Shown here: positions 8,301 to 16,071 of the stretch, piece after piece
Layout of the letters: each line of letters begins with the position of its first letter
Position numbering within the stretch: the stretch's first letter is position 1
Assembly: GCF_001613005.1 (NCBI RefSeq)
Contig: NZ_BDBN01000015.1
Span: forward strand, 1-64,000
Source of the DNA: Nocardia nova NBRC 15556
GTDB taxonomy: Bacteria; Actinomycetota; Actinomycetes; Mycobacteriales; Mycobacteriaceae
Reading direction: 5' to 3'
DNA: 64,000 bases
Position numbers and translations under genes: made by a program
The notes under the pieces: model-generated
What the model saw: only the letters and a program-made list of their open reading frames with translations
The model's database searches: none
Told to the model about the DNA's origin: nothing

Positions 8301-9959
8301 GCCCGCGGCAAGGCCGACGTGGGCGATCTGCGCGGTTCGGCCTTCGCGGCGACCGACGGCGATCCGCGCACCAGCTGGATCGCGCCCGAGGACACCGTGC
8401 GCAATCGCACCGGCGCCAAACCGACACTGACGATTCAGCTGCCGCGACCGGAACTGGTGACCGGCCTCGAGGTCACCCCGCCGATGGGCGCACTGCCCGC
8501 GCGACCGACCTCGATCGCGGTCAATCTCGGGGACGGGCCGCAGGTTCGCGAGGTTCCGCCCGCGCCGAAGGGACGCGATCCGGAGGCGACGGCCGACTCA
8601 CCGGGCCGAACCTCGCCGACCGCCACACCGCCGCGCAACGCGCCCGCCCCGGAGCCCAAGTCGACCGACACCCCCGCCCCGATGTCGGCGCCGCCGACTC
8701 CGGTGCGGCTGGAGTTGCATCCGTACGTCACCGACCACATCGAGCTCAGCGTCGATACCTGGAAGCCGGTGCTGGACCGGACCGCCCTCGGGCTCACCCA
8801 GGAGCAACCGCCGGGCCTGGCGGAGGTGTCGGTACTCGGACCGGACTACCCCGCGCCCGCCCCCGGCGATCGGCCGGTGACCGTCGACTGTGACCACGGC
8901 CCGACCATCGCGGTCGCCGGGCGGGTATTGCACACCAGCGTGACGGCGACGGCCGATGCGTTGCTCACGGGAAAGCCGGTGTCCGCCACCGTGTGCGTGC
9001 CCGGCGACGGCGGCGCCCCGGGGACGGTCGACCTCCCCGCCGGTTCCGTCGACGTCACGGTCGCCCCGACGGAACTGTTCTCCGTCGACGAACTGCGCTT
9101 GGACAACACGGCTTTCGCGGCCGACGGCTCCGCCTCGCCCGAATCCCTCGCTCCGGGGTCGCCCGAAGACACGGGTCGCCCGGCCGGCATCGATGCGCCG
9201 GCCGGCGATCGCCTGCTGGTCCTGCCGCTCAGTACCAATGTCGGCTGGACCGCGCACACCGGGGACGGCCACGCGTTGCGGCCCGTCGTGGTCGACGGGT
9301 GGAAGCAGGGGTGGGTGATTCCCGCCGATGCGCACGGCCCGGTGACGGTGGGGTTCCCGATCGACCGCTGGTATCGCCTGGCCATCTTCGGCGGATTGCT
9401 GTTGCTGATCCCGCTGGCGCTGCTGGCCCTGCCGGCTCCGAGACGACTGCGTAAACGGTTGTGGCACAACGGCGATGGTCGCCACGCGGCCGAACTGCCG
9501 GCCGACGGGACTACGCCGCTCCCCGCAGCAGGCAGAACACCCGGCGCCCCAGTCCTGTCGGCGGCCGAGTCGCCCGCCCCGGCGGACGGCGAACCCGCGA
9601 CGACCTACGACCCACCACCTCGGACCTGGAACAGTTGGTGGCTGGGTGCGGCCGGTGTGTCGATCGCCGCGTTCCTCATCTCCGGTCCGATCGGAACACT
9701 CTGCGCTGCCGCAGGTTTGGTTGCGGTGCGGCTGCTGCCGAAGGCGCCGCTCGTTCTCGCGGTCCTCGCCGGGGCCGGAACGATTCTGGGTGAAGCCGCG
9801 CTCTCGACCGGGCCGTGGCGTTCGGCCGAGGCCTATATGGGTGGCTCGCTGTGGACGCAGTTCCCGGCGCTGGTGGCGGTGGTCGCCGTGGGCGTCGCCG
9901 CACTGCCCGCGCGCACACCGCTCCGGTGGGCGCGTTCCACTAACCGAACCGGCGTTTGA
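5307..9959 (+). CDS. aftD: Arabinofuranosyltransferase AftD (GT-C)
   Basis: A 1550-residue integral membrane glycosyltransferase that adds alpha-arabinofuranose from decaprenyl-phosphoryl arabinose during arabinogalactan and lipoarabinomannan assembly on the periplasmic side. The first outer loop has VADTKYDL (D53 and D57), where GT-C enzymes keep the catalytic acid, followed by an AftD-like LAQNPVGFLQRAAHLW. Multiple membrane helices fill residues 33-480. Two discoidin-like carbohydrate-binding stretches are visible (FDGDPSTAW and AATDGDPRTSW). A Pro-rich linker lies near 1090-1130, and C-terminal helices near 1360 and 1450-1545. The TTG at 5307 is the first possible start after an in-frame stop at 5298. 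The 3' end overlaps the convergent acyltransferase by 20 bp. Confidence 0.95.
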   Translation: MSTALADAAPTAASSADSLSSAGAPLGRRWFAGTVLVAFLLTFLQAPGNTVADTKYDLAQNPVGFLQRAAHLWSSQAPMGQVQNQAYGYFFPHGAFFSLGHVLGLPAWVTQRIWWALLILAGFWGIVRLCEVLGIGTRGSRVIAAVAFALSPRVLTTLGSISSETLPMMLAPWVLLAPVALGVVGMPRIHAARSGWRRLLPHRPTAESVSMRGATSPAASALALALMGSVNAVATVAAFLPAALWWASYRPNRTWWRFTRAWIPLLILGTLWWVVPLLVLGKVSPPFLDYIESSGVTTQWASLGEVLRGTDSWTPYVSPERIAGAVLVTQPAAVLATGVLAAAGMAGLALRSMPARGRFTLVLIAGLVGICAGYAGQLGGPFAESVRIFLDSGGAPLRNVHKLEPLIRIPLVIGLAHLLRRVPLPASVPMPVWRSAFAHPERNRMVAVAALLLAALALSTSLAWTGKLAPRGAYDKVPAYWQQTADWLARNASDTRALVVPGAPFGSQIWGLTRDEPLQALARTPWAVRDAVPLTPPGAIRAMDSVQRLIADGRPSTGLAPTLIDQGIGILVLRNDLDPDTSRSTRPMLAHAAIEGSPGITKVAEFGNPIEVGHGDGLVADGDLRPTYPAIEIYRVSAGDRGDPAEIRSGPGAPASFPGARTVPLPSVPVVQGGPEVLERLRRNDSDASGPALLAADAARAGLTPVATTITDTPMDREADFGRVDNHNSALRAPTDARRTHNLVPDYPVPGAQPVQGQWSGAAVTASSSAADATQLGGAAPGSSTAAAFDGDPSTAWLSTSAEHAVGQWLRLDLDHPIEAGALQVTTSPAAIGDPVKWIEVRTANGTVAARISEPGAPVSVSLPPGRTDWLTITATRTENGTGGGQFGISEVQLFDYSNRDAPTPVTIRHHTVLPLVPAGTPVRGWNLGQEFPGRSGCFDAPDRVRCSKGLALPAEEPGAFERTLGVPDPMTVAPRLTLRTRQGPALEGLLTDPERPIARGKADVGDLRGSAFAATDGDPRTSWIAPEDTVRNRTGAKPTLTIQLPRPELVTGLEVTPPMGALPARPTSIAVNLGDGPQVREVPPAPKGRDPEATADSPGRTSPTATPPRNAPAPEPKSTDTPAPMSAPPTPVRLELHPYVTDHIELSVDTWKPVLDRTALGLTQEQPPGLAEVSVLGPDYPAPAPGDRPVTVDCDHGPTIAVAGRVLHTSVTATADALLTGKPVSATVCVPGDGGAPGTVDLPAGSVDVTVAPTELFSVDELRLDNTAFAADGSASPESLAPGSPEDTGRPAGIDAPAGDRLLVLPLSTNVGWTAHTGDGHALRPVVVDGWKQGWVIPADAHGPVTVGFPIDRWYRLAIFGGLLLLIPLALLALPAPRRLRKRLWHNGDGRHAAELPADGTTPLPAAGRTPGAPVLSAAESPAPADGEPATTYDPPPRTWNSWWLGAAGVSIAAFLISGPIGTLCAAAGLVAVRLLPKAPLVLAVLAGAGTILGEAALSTGPWRSAEAYMGGSLWTQFPALVAVVAVGVAALPARTPLRWARSTNRTGV

Positions 9960-11139
9960 CCCACTGCCGCACCGGTTCTTCGACCAGCGCGTAACTCGCG
10001 GCGGCCAGCGGCATCGTGAAGGCGACCGTCAATGCCAGCACATGCAGGAACCCGCCGTTGAACGGGATGAATCCGAAGATCGGGAACATCATCGCCAGCA
10101 CCACCAGATGCCAGATGAAGATGCCGTAGGACCAGCGTCCGATCGTCAGCGCCAGGCGGCTCTCCAGGAAGCGGTGCCGCGCGACACCGACCACGAGCGG
10201 GGCGAGCAGGCCGAAACAGATCAAGGCCCCTAGACCCATTTTCATCGCGTACTGCCACGCCGCGGCGCGGGCCAGTCCGGCGGGACCGGCCAGATCGGTC
10301 GCCGACAGCGCGAACGCGACCGCGGCGACCACCCACATCAGCCGGCGGTCGCCGAGCGGGCGTTGCCAGCGCGGGGTCACATCCCCGCTGCGGGACCGCG
10401 CGGCCAGGACCTCGGCCAGTTCGGCCAGCACCATGCCGGCCGCGAACCACGGCAGATATCCGGGCAGCCAATTGTCGGCGTGGATGGCGTCCGGGGTCGG
10501 CACCGGCAGGAAATTCCAGCCCAGGCACAGCAGTCCCATCGCGGTCACCGCGAACACCCGCTGCCGTGCCGCCGCGCCGCGCAACCGGACCAGCGCCCAG
10601 GCCAGCAGCGGCAGCATCAGATAGAACGCCACCTCCACCGACAGACTCCACATCTGGGTGAGACCGTCGGTCAGGGTCAGCGGAACGAACACCTGCACCA
10701 AGATCAGATTCGCCCCCCATACCCGCAGCCCGGCCGAATGTGCCGCCGACGGCAGCAAAGTGAGCGCCACGCAGACCACGACCCAGTAGGCCGGCAGGAT
10801 GCGAGCGGCCCGGTGCAGCAGATAGCGCCCGGCCCGAGGGGCGGTGCCCAGGCCGCGGGCCGCTGCGGCGTGCGGGCGCCACAGCAGGAAACCGGAGAGA
10901 CCGAAGAATACGGCGACGGCCATGTCGAACCGTTCCCACACCCGCCCGATCACCGGCGTCGCGGTGGCGCCGGTCTGGAAGGCCACGTGCGTCAGCACCA
11001 CGCCGAGGGCGGCCAGTCCGCGCAACCCCTCCAGCGCGGGAACGAATCTCCGGGTTCCGGGAACCGGCGGAGCGGGACGCGACGCCGCGGCAACCGGCAC
11101 GTCGGTGCTGGATGTGGCGATTTCTGGCGTTGCGGTCAT
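9940..11139 (-). CDS. tmaT: Membrane acyltransferase (acyltransferase-3 family), TmaT-like
   Basis: A 399-residue polytopic protein with the acyltransferase-3 N-terminus FVPALEGLRGLAALGVVLTHV and about ten hydrophobic helices. Its place next to the DUF3068 gene and close to aftD matches Rv0228 and corynebacterial TmaT. TmaT acetylates trehalose monomycolate, a modification linked to MmpL-dependent export. The mmpL3 gene lies further along this window, so both ends of that pathway are present. The symbol is assigned from synteny plus family, not from a diagnostic motif. Another O-acyltransferase activity remains possible. Confidence 0.75.
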   Translation of the reverse strand: MTATPEIATSSTDVPVAAASRPAPPVPGTRRFVPALEGLRGLAALGVVLTHVAFQTGATATPVIGRVWERFDMAVAVFFGLSGFLLWRPHAAAARGLGTAPRAGRYLLHRAARILPAYWVVVCVALTLLPSAAHSAGLRVWGANLILVQVFVPLTLTDGLTQMWSLSVEVAFYLMLPLLAWALVRLRGAAARQRVFAVTAMGLLCLGWNFLPVPTPDAIHADNWLPGYLPWFAAGMVLAELAEVLAARSRSGDVTPRWQRPLGDRRLMWVVAAVAFALSATDLAGPAGLARAAAWQYAMKMGLGALICFGLLAPLVVGVARHRFLESRLALTIGRWSYGIFIWHLVVLAMMFPIFGFIPFNGGFLHVLALTVAFTMPLAAASYALVEEPVRQWVKRRFG

Positions 11140-11309
11140 CGCGATCCAGTGTGCCCTGCCGGGTTCGCCGGCGCCTCGTGCGGCTCCCCGCGCCCGCGGA
11201 CTCGAACCGCGACTCGCCGGACACTCGTACTTTTTCGGAGTGTTTTCCGCACTCAGCTCGCCAGGTTAAGGTGCCGGACTGTTAGTGTCGGGGCTCACGA
11301 GTGCTTGTG

Positions 11310-11341
11310 TTATGACCGCACCCGGTTATGAGCGCACCCGG
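11310..11341. repeat. 16-bp direct tandem repeat upstream of the DUF3068 gene
   Basis: Two adjacent copies, TTATGACCGCACCCGG and TTATGAGCGCACCCGG, differ at one base. They lie 33 bp before the ATG of the DUF3068 gene, in the likely promoter/leader of the divergent tmaT/DUF3068 region. They could be a tandem activator site or a slippage product. Confidence 0.7.
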
Positions 11342-11373
11342 ACGAGGCTTGTTCGACGACGAGGAGAGTTTGC

Positions 11374-12513
11374 ATGGCACTCAGTGCCGGTACCAAGAGG
11401 ACGGTGGCCTGCCTGCTCGTGGGACTCGGTGCGCTGTTGATCGTCGCAGCGATACTGGTCCCGACGTATGGGGTGAGCCAATTGGCCAAAACTCCCCTCG
11501 ACCTCGAGATCACCACCATCGCATCCAACAAGCCCGACGCCCCGAGCGAGGTGCTGGATTCGAAAACGCTCCTCACGGGCGAGGGTCCGGCGGTGGTCGA
11601 CAAGAACGTCGGGCTCATCTCGCAGCGCTTCCTCACCGTCGAGGAACCGTCCGGCAAGACCAACATGACCATCCAGGCCGGTCAGACGCTGCGCCGCAAG
11701 GACAAGACGGGCGACACCGGCCTGCTGTCGGCGATCATCGACCGCGTCACCATCAACCGCAAGACCGGCCAGCCGATCGACGACGACCCCAACGGCTCGA
11801 TCGCCACCACCGTCGACAGCAAGGGCAACAGCGTCGCGGATCCGGTGCAGCACACCGGCCTCCAGTACCGCTTCCCATTGGGAACCGAGAAGACGACCTA
11901 CCCGTACTTCGACATCAACGCCCGCAAGTCGTTCGATATGAAGTTCGTGGAGGAGACCGAGATCAACGATCTGAAGGTCTACCACTTCCGCCAGCAGGTG
12001 CCGGCCACCGATCTGTCGAAGGTCACGTCCTCGCCGACCAACCGGCTCACCTTCCCGGCCGCCAAGTGGGGCGTCCCGGGCGAGGGTGACATCACGATGA
12101 ACCGCTACTACACCAACACCCGCGACGTGTGGGTGGAGCCCAAGACCGGCACCGTCGTGAACGGCTCCGAGCAGCTGCACCAGTACTACGCGCGCAGCGC
12201 GGACAAGCCCGAGGTCACCGCGATCAACACCACGCTGACCTTCGATCCCGACACCATCCGCTCGCAGTCCGACGAGGCCCGCAAGTACATGGATCAGCTG
12301 TCGCTCTACGGCCGCACGCTGCCGATCATCTTCGGTGTGCTGGGCGCGATCTCGCTGATCGCCGGCCTGATCCTGGGCCTGCGCGGCGGCGACGGCACCT
12401 CGAAGCCGGGCCGTCTGGTCAAGAAGCCGCAGACCACCCCGCCGAGCGACAAGCCGGGGCAGGCGTTCTCGGAGGCTCCGACGCAGCAGATCGACATCAG
12501 TAAGAACCGCTAG
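11374..12513 (+). CDS. DUF3068 (PorA-family) membrane protein
   Basis: A 379-residue protein with an N-terminal membrane segment (TVACLLVGLGALLIVAAILV), a large beta-rich extracytoplasmic domain (about 35-310), a second membrane helix (IIFGVLGAISLIAGLILGL) and a short cytoplasmic tail. The N-terminus reading VACLLVGLGALLIVAAILVP and KTPLDLEITT is characteristic of the DUF3068 proteins represented by Rv0227c. Corynebacterial members have been linked to lipomannan/lipoarabinomannan maturation. An AGGAGAG-type site precedes the ATG. A strong hairpin terminator follows. It is divergent from the acyltransferase, with which it is conserved as a pair. Confidence 0.85.
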   Translation: MALSAGTKRTVACLLVGLGALLIVAAILVPTYGVSQLAKTPLDLEITTIASNKPDAPSEVLDSKTLLTGEGPAVVDKNVGLISQRFLTVEEPSGKTNMTIQAGQTLRRKDKTGDTGLLSAIIDRVTINRKTGQPIDDDPNGSIATTVDSKGNSVADPVQHTGLQYRFPLGTEKTTYPYFDINARKSFDMKFVEETEINDLKVYHFRQQVPATDLSKVTSSPTNRLTFPAAKWGVPGEGDITMNRYYTNTRDVWVEPKTGTVVNGSEQLHQYYARSADKPEVTAINTTLTFDPDTIRSQSDEARKYMDQLSLYGRTLPIIFGVLGAISLIAGLILGLRGGDGTSKPGRLVKKPQTTPPSDKPGQAFSEAPTQQIDISKNR

Positions 12514-12525
12514 GCTTCCGCTCGC

Positions 12526-12563
12526 ACAGTGGCTCCCCGGTTGTCGGACCGGGGAGCCACTGT
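12526..12563 (+). terminator. Intrinsic terminator after the DUF3068 gene
   Basis: A perfect 16-bp stem (ACAGTGGCTCCCCGGT paired with its complement) with a 6-nt loop starts 12 bases after the stop. No long T run follows (CGTATTC), as is usual in actinobacteria. It may also serve the convergent SnoaL gene. Confidence 0.85.
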
Positions 12564-12576
12564 CGTATTCCGGGCG

Positions 12577-13017
12577 CTACCGTGCGGCCGGCCGAGCGGC
12601 GGGCTGCAGGCGGAAGGTCAGGGCCTCCATCAGGGTTTTGCGCTGGGTCTTCTGCACCGCCGCGATCCGCCACCGGCCGTCGGATTCGCGGACCACCGTG
12701 TAGGTGGCGAGTTTGCCCAGTTTCTTCGCCTGCCCCTTCGCCGATTCGCCGCGAGTGACGACCACGGCGGTATCGCTGCCGTAGTGGCGGATCTCGACGA
12801 TGTCGACGGTGAGCCGGGTGCCCTTCAGGAAGCTGTCGAACAGCGCCTGATGCGCGCTGCCGATCTCGGACCCGCCGTGGTAGACGCTGCCCAGGTAGGT
12901 GACGTCGGTGGCGTCGGCGGTGAAACACGCCCCGTAGGCGGCGCCGTCACCGCGATTCCACGCGTCCCGGCTGCGCTCGATGAGGGCGCGGATGGCAGTG
13001 GTGTCGGTCGCGGTCAT
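12577..13017 (-). CDS. SgcJ/EcaC-type SnoaL-like (NTF2-fold) protein
   Basis: A 146-residue NTF2-like protein. The N-terminal IRALIERSRDAWNRGDGAAYGACFTADATDVTYLG is the standard helix-then-strand opening of SgcJ/EcaC proteins, often called oxidoreductases though the reaction is mostly unknown. It has no signal peptide. It is divergent from a MarR regulator across 77 bp that contain nested palindromes, so repression by that MarR protein, with a small lipophilic inducer, is likely. Confidence 0.8.
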   Translation of the reverse strand: MTATDTTAIRALIERSRDAWNRGDGAAYGACFTADATDVTYLGSVYHGGSEIGSAHQALFDSFLKGTRLTVDIVEIRHYGSDTAVVVTRGESAKGQAKKLGKLATYTVVRESDGRWRIAAVQKTQRKTLMEALTFRLQPAARPAAR

Positions 13018-13048
13018 GAGCGTTCCCTCTCGTGATATTCTCTGCTTA

Positions 13049-13072
13049 GAAGATTTTTCTTCTTTGAAGAAG
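13049..13072. promoter_or_regulatory. Nested palindromes, probable MarR operator
   Basis: Two overlapping inverted repeats sit between the divergent SnoaL and MarR genes: GAAGA-TTTT-TCTTC (13049-13062) and the near-perfect palindrome CTTCTTTGAAGAAG (13059-13072). The region is AT-rich against the GC-rich background and only 23 bp before the marR ATG, which fits autorepression. Confidence 0.65.
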
Positions 13073-13094
13073 TCTCTTTGTTGAGGAAGAGATT

Positions 13095-13577
13095 ATGAGA
13101 GAGGTGCGCCTGGTGTCAACAGCAAGCCGCGACAGCGAGGTCTTTCGGCGCTATCTGAGTTCGGTGGTGCTGCATGCCCAAGCGGGGGCGAAAGCGGTCG
13201 GGCTCGGGGCCACCGACCTCTACGCGCTGAACATCCTGGAATTAAGCGGGGCGATGACGCCCGGCGAACTCGGCGCCCGCACCGGGCTCACCACCGGACC
13301 CACCACCCGCCTGATCGATCGCCTGGAACAGGGTGGTTACGTGCGCCGGGCGCCGGATCCGGCCGACCGGCGCAAGGTCATCGTCGAACCGGTGGACCGG
13401 CCCGCCGGCCTGGACAGCGCCCTGGCCCCCGCGCGCCGCCGGATCGGCGAGATCGTGCGCGGCTACACCCCCGAACAGCGGGAATTGCTGTTCGACTATT
13501 TCGCGCGCGCGGCCGAGGCGTACCAGCGCGCGGCCGAGGACATCACCGCCGAGGACGTCATGGAGTCGGACGCATAA
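13095..13577 (+). CDS. MarR-family transcriptional regulator
   Basis: A 160-residue winged-helix protein. The central part ALNILELSGAMTPGELGARTGLTTGPTTRLIDRLEQGGYVRRAPDPADRRKVIV contains the recognition helix (TGPTTRLIDRLEQ) and the wing motif DPADRRKV. The ATG at 13095 follows AGGAAGAG with good spacing. The divergent partner is the SnoaL-like gene and the palindromes between them are the likely binding site. The ligand is unknown. Confidence 0.88.
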   Translation: MREVRLVSTASRDSEVFRRYLSSVVLHAQAGAKAVGLGATDLYALNILELSGAMTPGELGARTGLTTGPTTRLIDRLEQGGYVRRAPDPADRRKVIVEPVDRPAGLDSALAPARRRIGEIVRGYTPEQRELLFDYFARAAEAYQRAAEDITAEDVMESDA

Positions 13578-13595
13578 GCCGCGCCGACCCCGATG

Positions 13596-14927
13596 TCACT
13601 CGGCCGACAACGGCGAAAGCCGTTCTTCCACAGCAACATCGGTGGCAGCGCGCGGGTCGCGGCGTACGGTCCGGATCACGACGGCGACCACCAGCGCGGT
13701 GACCGTCGCGGCGACTCCGGTGGCCAGCGCGATCAACACGGGCAGGCTGCGCACGAACGGCACGGCGACGCCCACTTCGACCGCCAATCCGATCCAGATC
13801 ACGACGGCCGGCGCCGTGCGGTCGGCGGCGATGGCCGACAGCAGGGCTCCCTGCAGCACTGCCAACAGCGCGCCGGCGAGCGCGAACAGCCACAGCAGAT
13901 CCTGGATCGGCGCGTAGTCGCGCCCGGCGAACAACGGGGCCAGCGGCGCCAGCACGGCCGCACCCGCCACGGCGACCAGCCCGACCGCCCCCAGCACGCC
14001 GAGCGCGGAACGCAGCGCACGCACGGAATGCTGCGGTTGCGCCATCCGCGGATACAGCACGACGCCGACGGCCTGCGGCAGCCAGAAAGCGATCTTGGTG
14101 GCGATCGCACCGAGGGCGTAGCGGCTGGCGTCCGCCTCGTCGAGCACGATGCGAGCGACGATCAGATCCGCGGACGAGAGCGCCATCAACGCGGCTTGAA
14201 CCTGTGCGGCGCGCAGGACCGCGCCCACGCCGGCGGCCCGCACCGCCCCGGCCCGCGCACCGGTTCCCCAGGCCTCGCCGGCGACCGGAGCCTCCGCGAC
14301 TTCGGCCGCGTCCGGCGGCAACGGGGGCGAGCCGGCATCCCTCGCCGAGAGTGCGAGTCGCGCGATCCGGTTCGCCGCAACGGTGGCCACCAGCAGGCCG
14401 AGGGCAGCGCCCCAGAGCGCGGCAGCGGCACCCGCCCCGACGGCCAGCGCGATCAGCGCCGGAGCTACCCGGGCGATCGCCGAACCACCGAGAACGATTG
14501 CGAGCGAACGGAATCGGTTCGTTCCCTGCAGAATGCCCTGCTCCCCGGAGAGCAGTACCAGCACCGGCGCCGCGATCAGCGCCCCGCCCGCGGCGGGTGC
14601 CGGCACGTGCAGCAGCACCGCGACGAGGGGTATGAGCGCGAGTGCGACAACCGCCACGATCAGCGCGCAGCGCCGGGTCAAACCGCGCACCGTCGCCACC
14701 GCGGCGCCGCGCACCAGCTCCCGTGCGACCACATTCTGCAGGGCCAACGCCGGCACCGCGGCCAGCAACTGCACGGCCAGCAGGCTCGCGAAGGCGCTGT
14801 AGCCGGCCACGCCCAGCCAGCGCCCGGCCAGCAGTTGCAGCAGATAGCCGGCGATATTCGCGGTCATGGCCCCAGCGGTCACCAGGGTCATATCCGCGAC
14901 CACGGGTAGACGGCGCAGGGCAGGCAT
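13596..14927 (-). CDS. MATE/Wzx-like polysaccharide flippase
   Basis: A 443-residue polytopic membrane protein (about 12-14 helices) that starts MPALRRLPVVADMTLVTAG at ATG 14927 after GGCGGG. The frame stays open upstream to 15239, but that part is antisense to the DinB gene and is not used. The fold resembles oligosaccharide or lipid-linked flippases of the MviN/MATE superfamily, here without an essential-cell-wall MurJ context. Neighbouring genes build arabinan and lipoglycans, so transport of a lipid-linked saccharide across the inner membrane is a reasonable inference. The substrate cannot be read. Confidence 0.72.
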   Translation of the reverse strand: MPALRRLPVVADMTLVTAGAMTANIAGYLLQLLAGRWLGVAGYSAFASLLAVQLLAAVPALALQNVVARELVRGAAVATVRGLTRRCALIVAVVALALIPLVAVLLHVPAPAAGGALIAAPVLVLLSGEQGILQGTNRFRSLAIVLGGSAIARVAPALIALAVGAGAAAALWGAALGLLVATVAANRIARLALSARDAGSPPLPPDAAEVAEAPVAGEAWGTGARAGAVRAAGVGAVLRAAQVQAALMALSSADLIVARIVLDEADASRYALGAIATKIAFWLPQAVGVVLYPRMAQPQHSVRALRSALGVLGAVGLVAVAGAAVLAPLAPLFAGRDYAPIQDLLWLFALAGALLAVLQGALLSAIAADRTAPAVVIWIGLAVEVGVAVPFVRSLPVLIALATGVAATVTALVVAVVIRTVRRDPRAATDVAVEERLSPLSAE

Positions 14928-14997
14928 CCCGCCATGCTCCCACCTCGTCCCCGCCCGGAACAGCCGAGGCCCGCGGTACGCCGTCGGGCGGCTGTTT

Positions 14998-15501
14998 TCA
15001 GTCCTCGTCCGCCAGCTGGCGGACCACGTCGAGCAGATGGTGGCGGACCTCGTGGACGGTGTGGACCGCCACCCAGCGCAGTTCGCGCTCGACGCGATCG
15101 GGGTAGTTGTACAGAACGCGGCGGTCCCAGTCGTCCTCGGCGAGGCGGTCGAGCACATTCGCGAGCAGTCGCGCCGACACGAGCAGTTCCTGCGCCACGT
15201 CGGCGGGATCCTGGTCGGCGTAGCCGTCGTGATCGGCACGTTCGTCGCGGCCCATGGTGAGCAGGGCCGGGCGGTCGGTGCGGCGCGCCAGCAGGATGCG
15301 TTCCCGCTGCACGAGCAGGACGTCGCGGACGTGACAGCCGTACTCGAGCGGCGACCACAGCTGCGGAAGGCGGCGACGCTCCGCGTCGGGGCAGTCGTTC
15401 AGCGTCGCCGCCAGCTCGGTGACGCCCGCGACGATCGCGCCCGCGGCCTGCGGCGACTCGGCCGGCCGGTACTCGAAACCGCATTCGGCGCATCGATCCA
15501 T
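14998..15501 (-). CDS. DinB-superfamily protein with N-terminal CxxC
   Basis: A 167-residue protein from ATG 15501 (GAGGGG seven bases upstream). An alternative ATG at 15534 would add 11 residues. It starts MDRCAECGFEY, a possible zinc knuckle, then a four-helix DinB_2-type domain. Histidines in LEYGCHVRDVL and in HTVHEVRHHLLD could form the metal triad. DinB proteins include thiol (mycothiol or bacillithiol) dependent transferases and hydrolases, but the activity here is unknown. It is divergent from a SnoaL-like gene over a 36-bp operator-like inverted repeat. Confidence 0.8.
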   Translation of the reverse strand: MDRCAECGFEYRPAESPQAAGAIVAGVTELAATLNDCPDAERRRLPQLWSPLEYGCHVRDVLLVQRERILLARRTDRPALLTMGRDERADHDGYADQDPADVAQELLVSARLLANVLDRLAEDDWDRRVLYNYPDRVERELRWVAVHTVHEVRHHLLDVVRQLADED

Positions 15502-15539
15502 GAACAACCCCTCATCTCGCCGCGTTGACACCATCTCAC

Positions 15540-15575
15540 TGAGACCATATCTTTAGTATCAACGATACGGTCTCA
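15540..15575. promoter_or_regulatory. Inverted repeat operator between dinB-like and SnoaL-like genes
   Basis: TGAGACCATATC (15540-15551) and GATACGGTCTCA (15564-15575) are an 11-of-12 inverted repeat with a 12-bp spacer. A nested GTATC-AAC-GATAC (15556-15568) lies inside. It ends 15 bp before the ATG of the SnoaL-like gene and overlaps the promoter side of the dinB-like gene. The form resembles TetR-type operators, yet no such regulator is adjacent. Confidence 0.6.
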
Positions 15576-15590
15576 ATGTGAGGGTTGGAT

Positions 15591-16016
15591 ATGTCGATCG
15601 AAGCGAACAAGGACGTCATTCGCCGATTCATGAAGGTCGGCGACGCCGCGACCAGGGATCTGGCGGCAATCTGGGACAGCTTCACGCCGGATTGCACCTT
15701 CCCGACCCTCGCCGCCCGCACCGGTCGCGCCGATTTCACCGTGCAGGACTACCGCGCGTTCCTGCTCGACTACTTCCGCGCGCTTCCCGATGCCACCTTC
15801 ACCGTGGACGAGCTGATCGCCGAGGACGACCGGGTCTGGGCCCACATCACGATCCGCGGCACCCATTCCGCGGAATTGCGCGGCGTCCCGGCGACCCACC
15901 GGCCGGTGGAGTACACCCAGCTCGGCCTGTACACGATCCGCGAGGGGAAGATCGCTCGGGCTCGTGCGGTATTCGACGACGTGACGTTGCTGCGCCAGAT
16001 CGGCGTGCGAGTTTAG
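15591..16016 (+). CDS. SnoaL-like ester cyclase family protein
   Basis: A 141-residue NTF2-fold protein starting MSIEANKDVIRRFM at ATG 15591 with GAGGG upstream. The YRAFLLDYFRALPDATFTVDELIAEDDRVWAHITIRGTHSAELRG and EYTQLGLYTIREGKIARA segments fit the SnoaL/ester-cyclase family, whose members range from polyketide cyclases to uncharacterised hydrolases. No polyketide genes are near. Control by the inverted repeat directly upstream is likely. Confidence 0.78.
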   Translation: MSIEANKDVIRRFMKVGDAATRDLAAIWDSFTPDCTFPTLAARTGRADFTVQDYRAFLLDYFRALPDATFTVDELIAEDDRVWAHITIRGTHSAELRGVPATHRPVEYTQLGLYTIREGKIARARAVFDDVTLLRQIGVRV

Positions 16017-16071
16017 GAGCACCGGACGGGCGACCGTCGCCGGCATTGCGGCCGACGTAGGGTGACTCAGC

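Noticed and set aside
13049-13072. Hairpin as a terminator
   Set aside because: It lies between two divergent starts, so an operator is the better reading.
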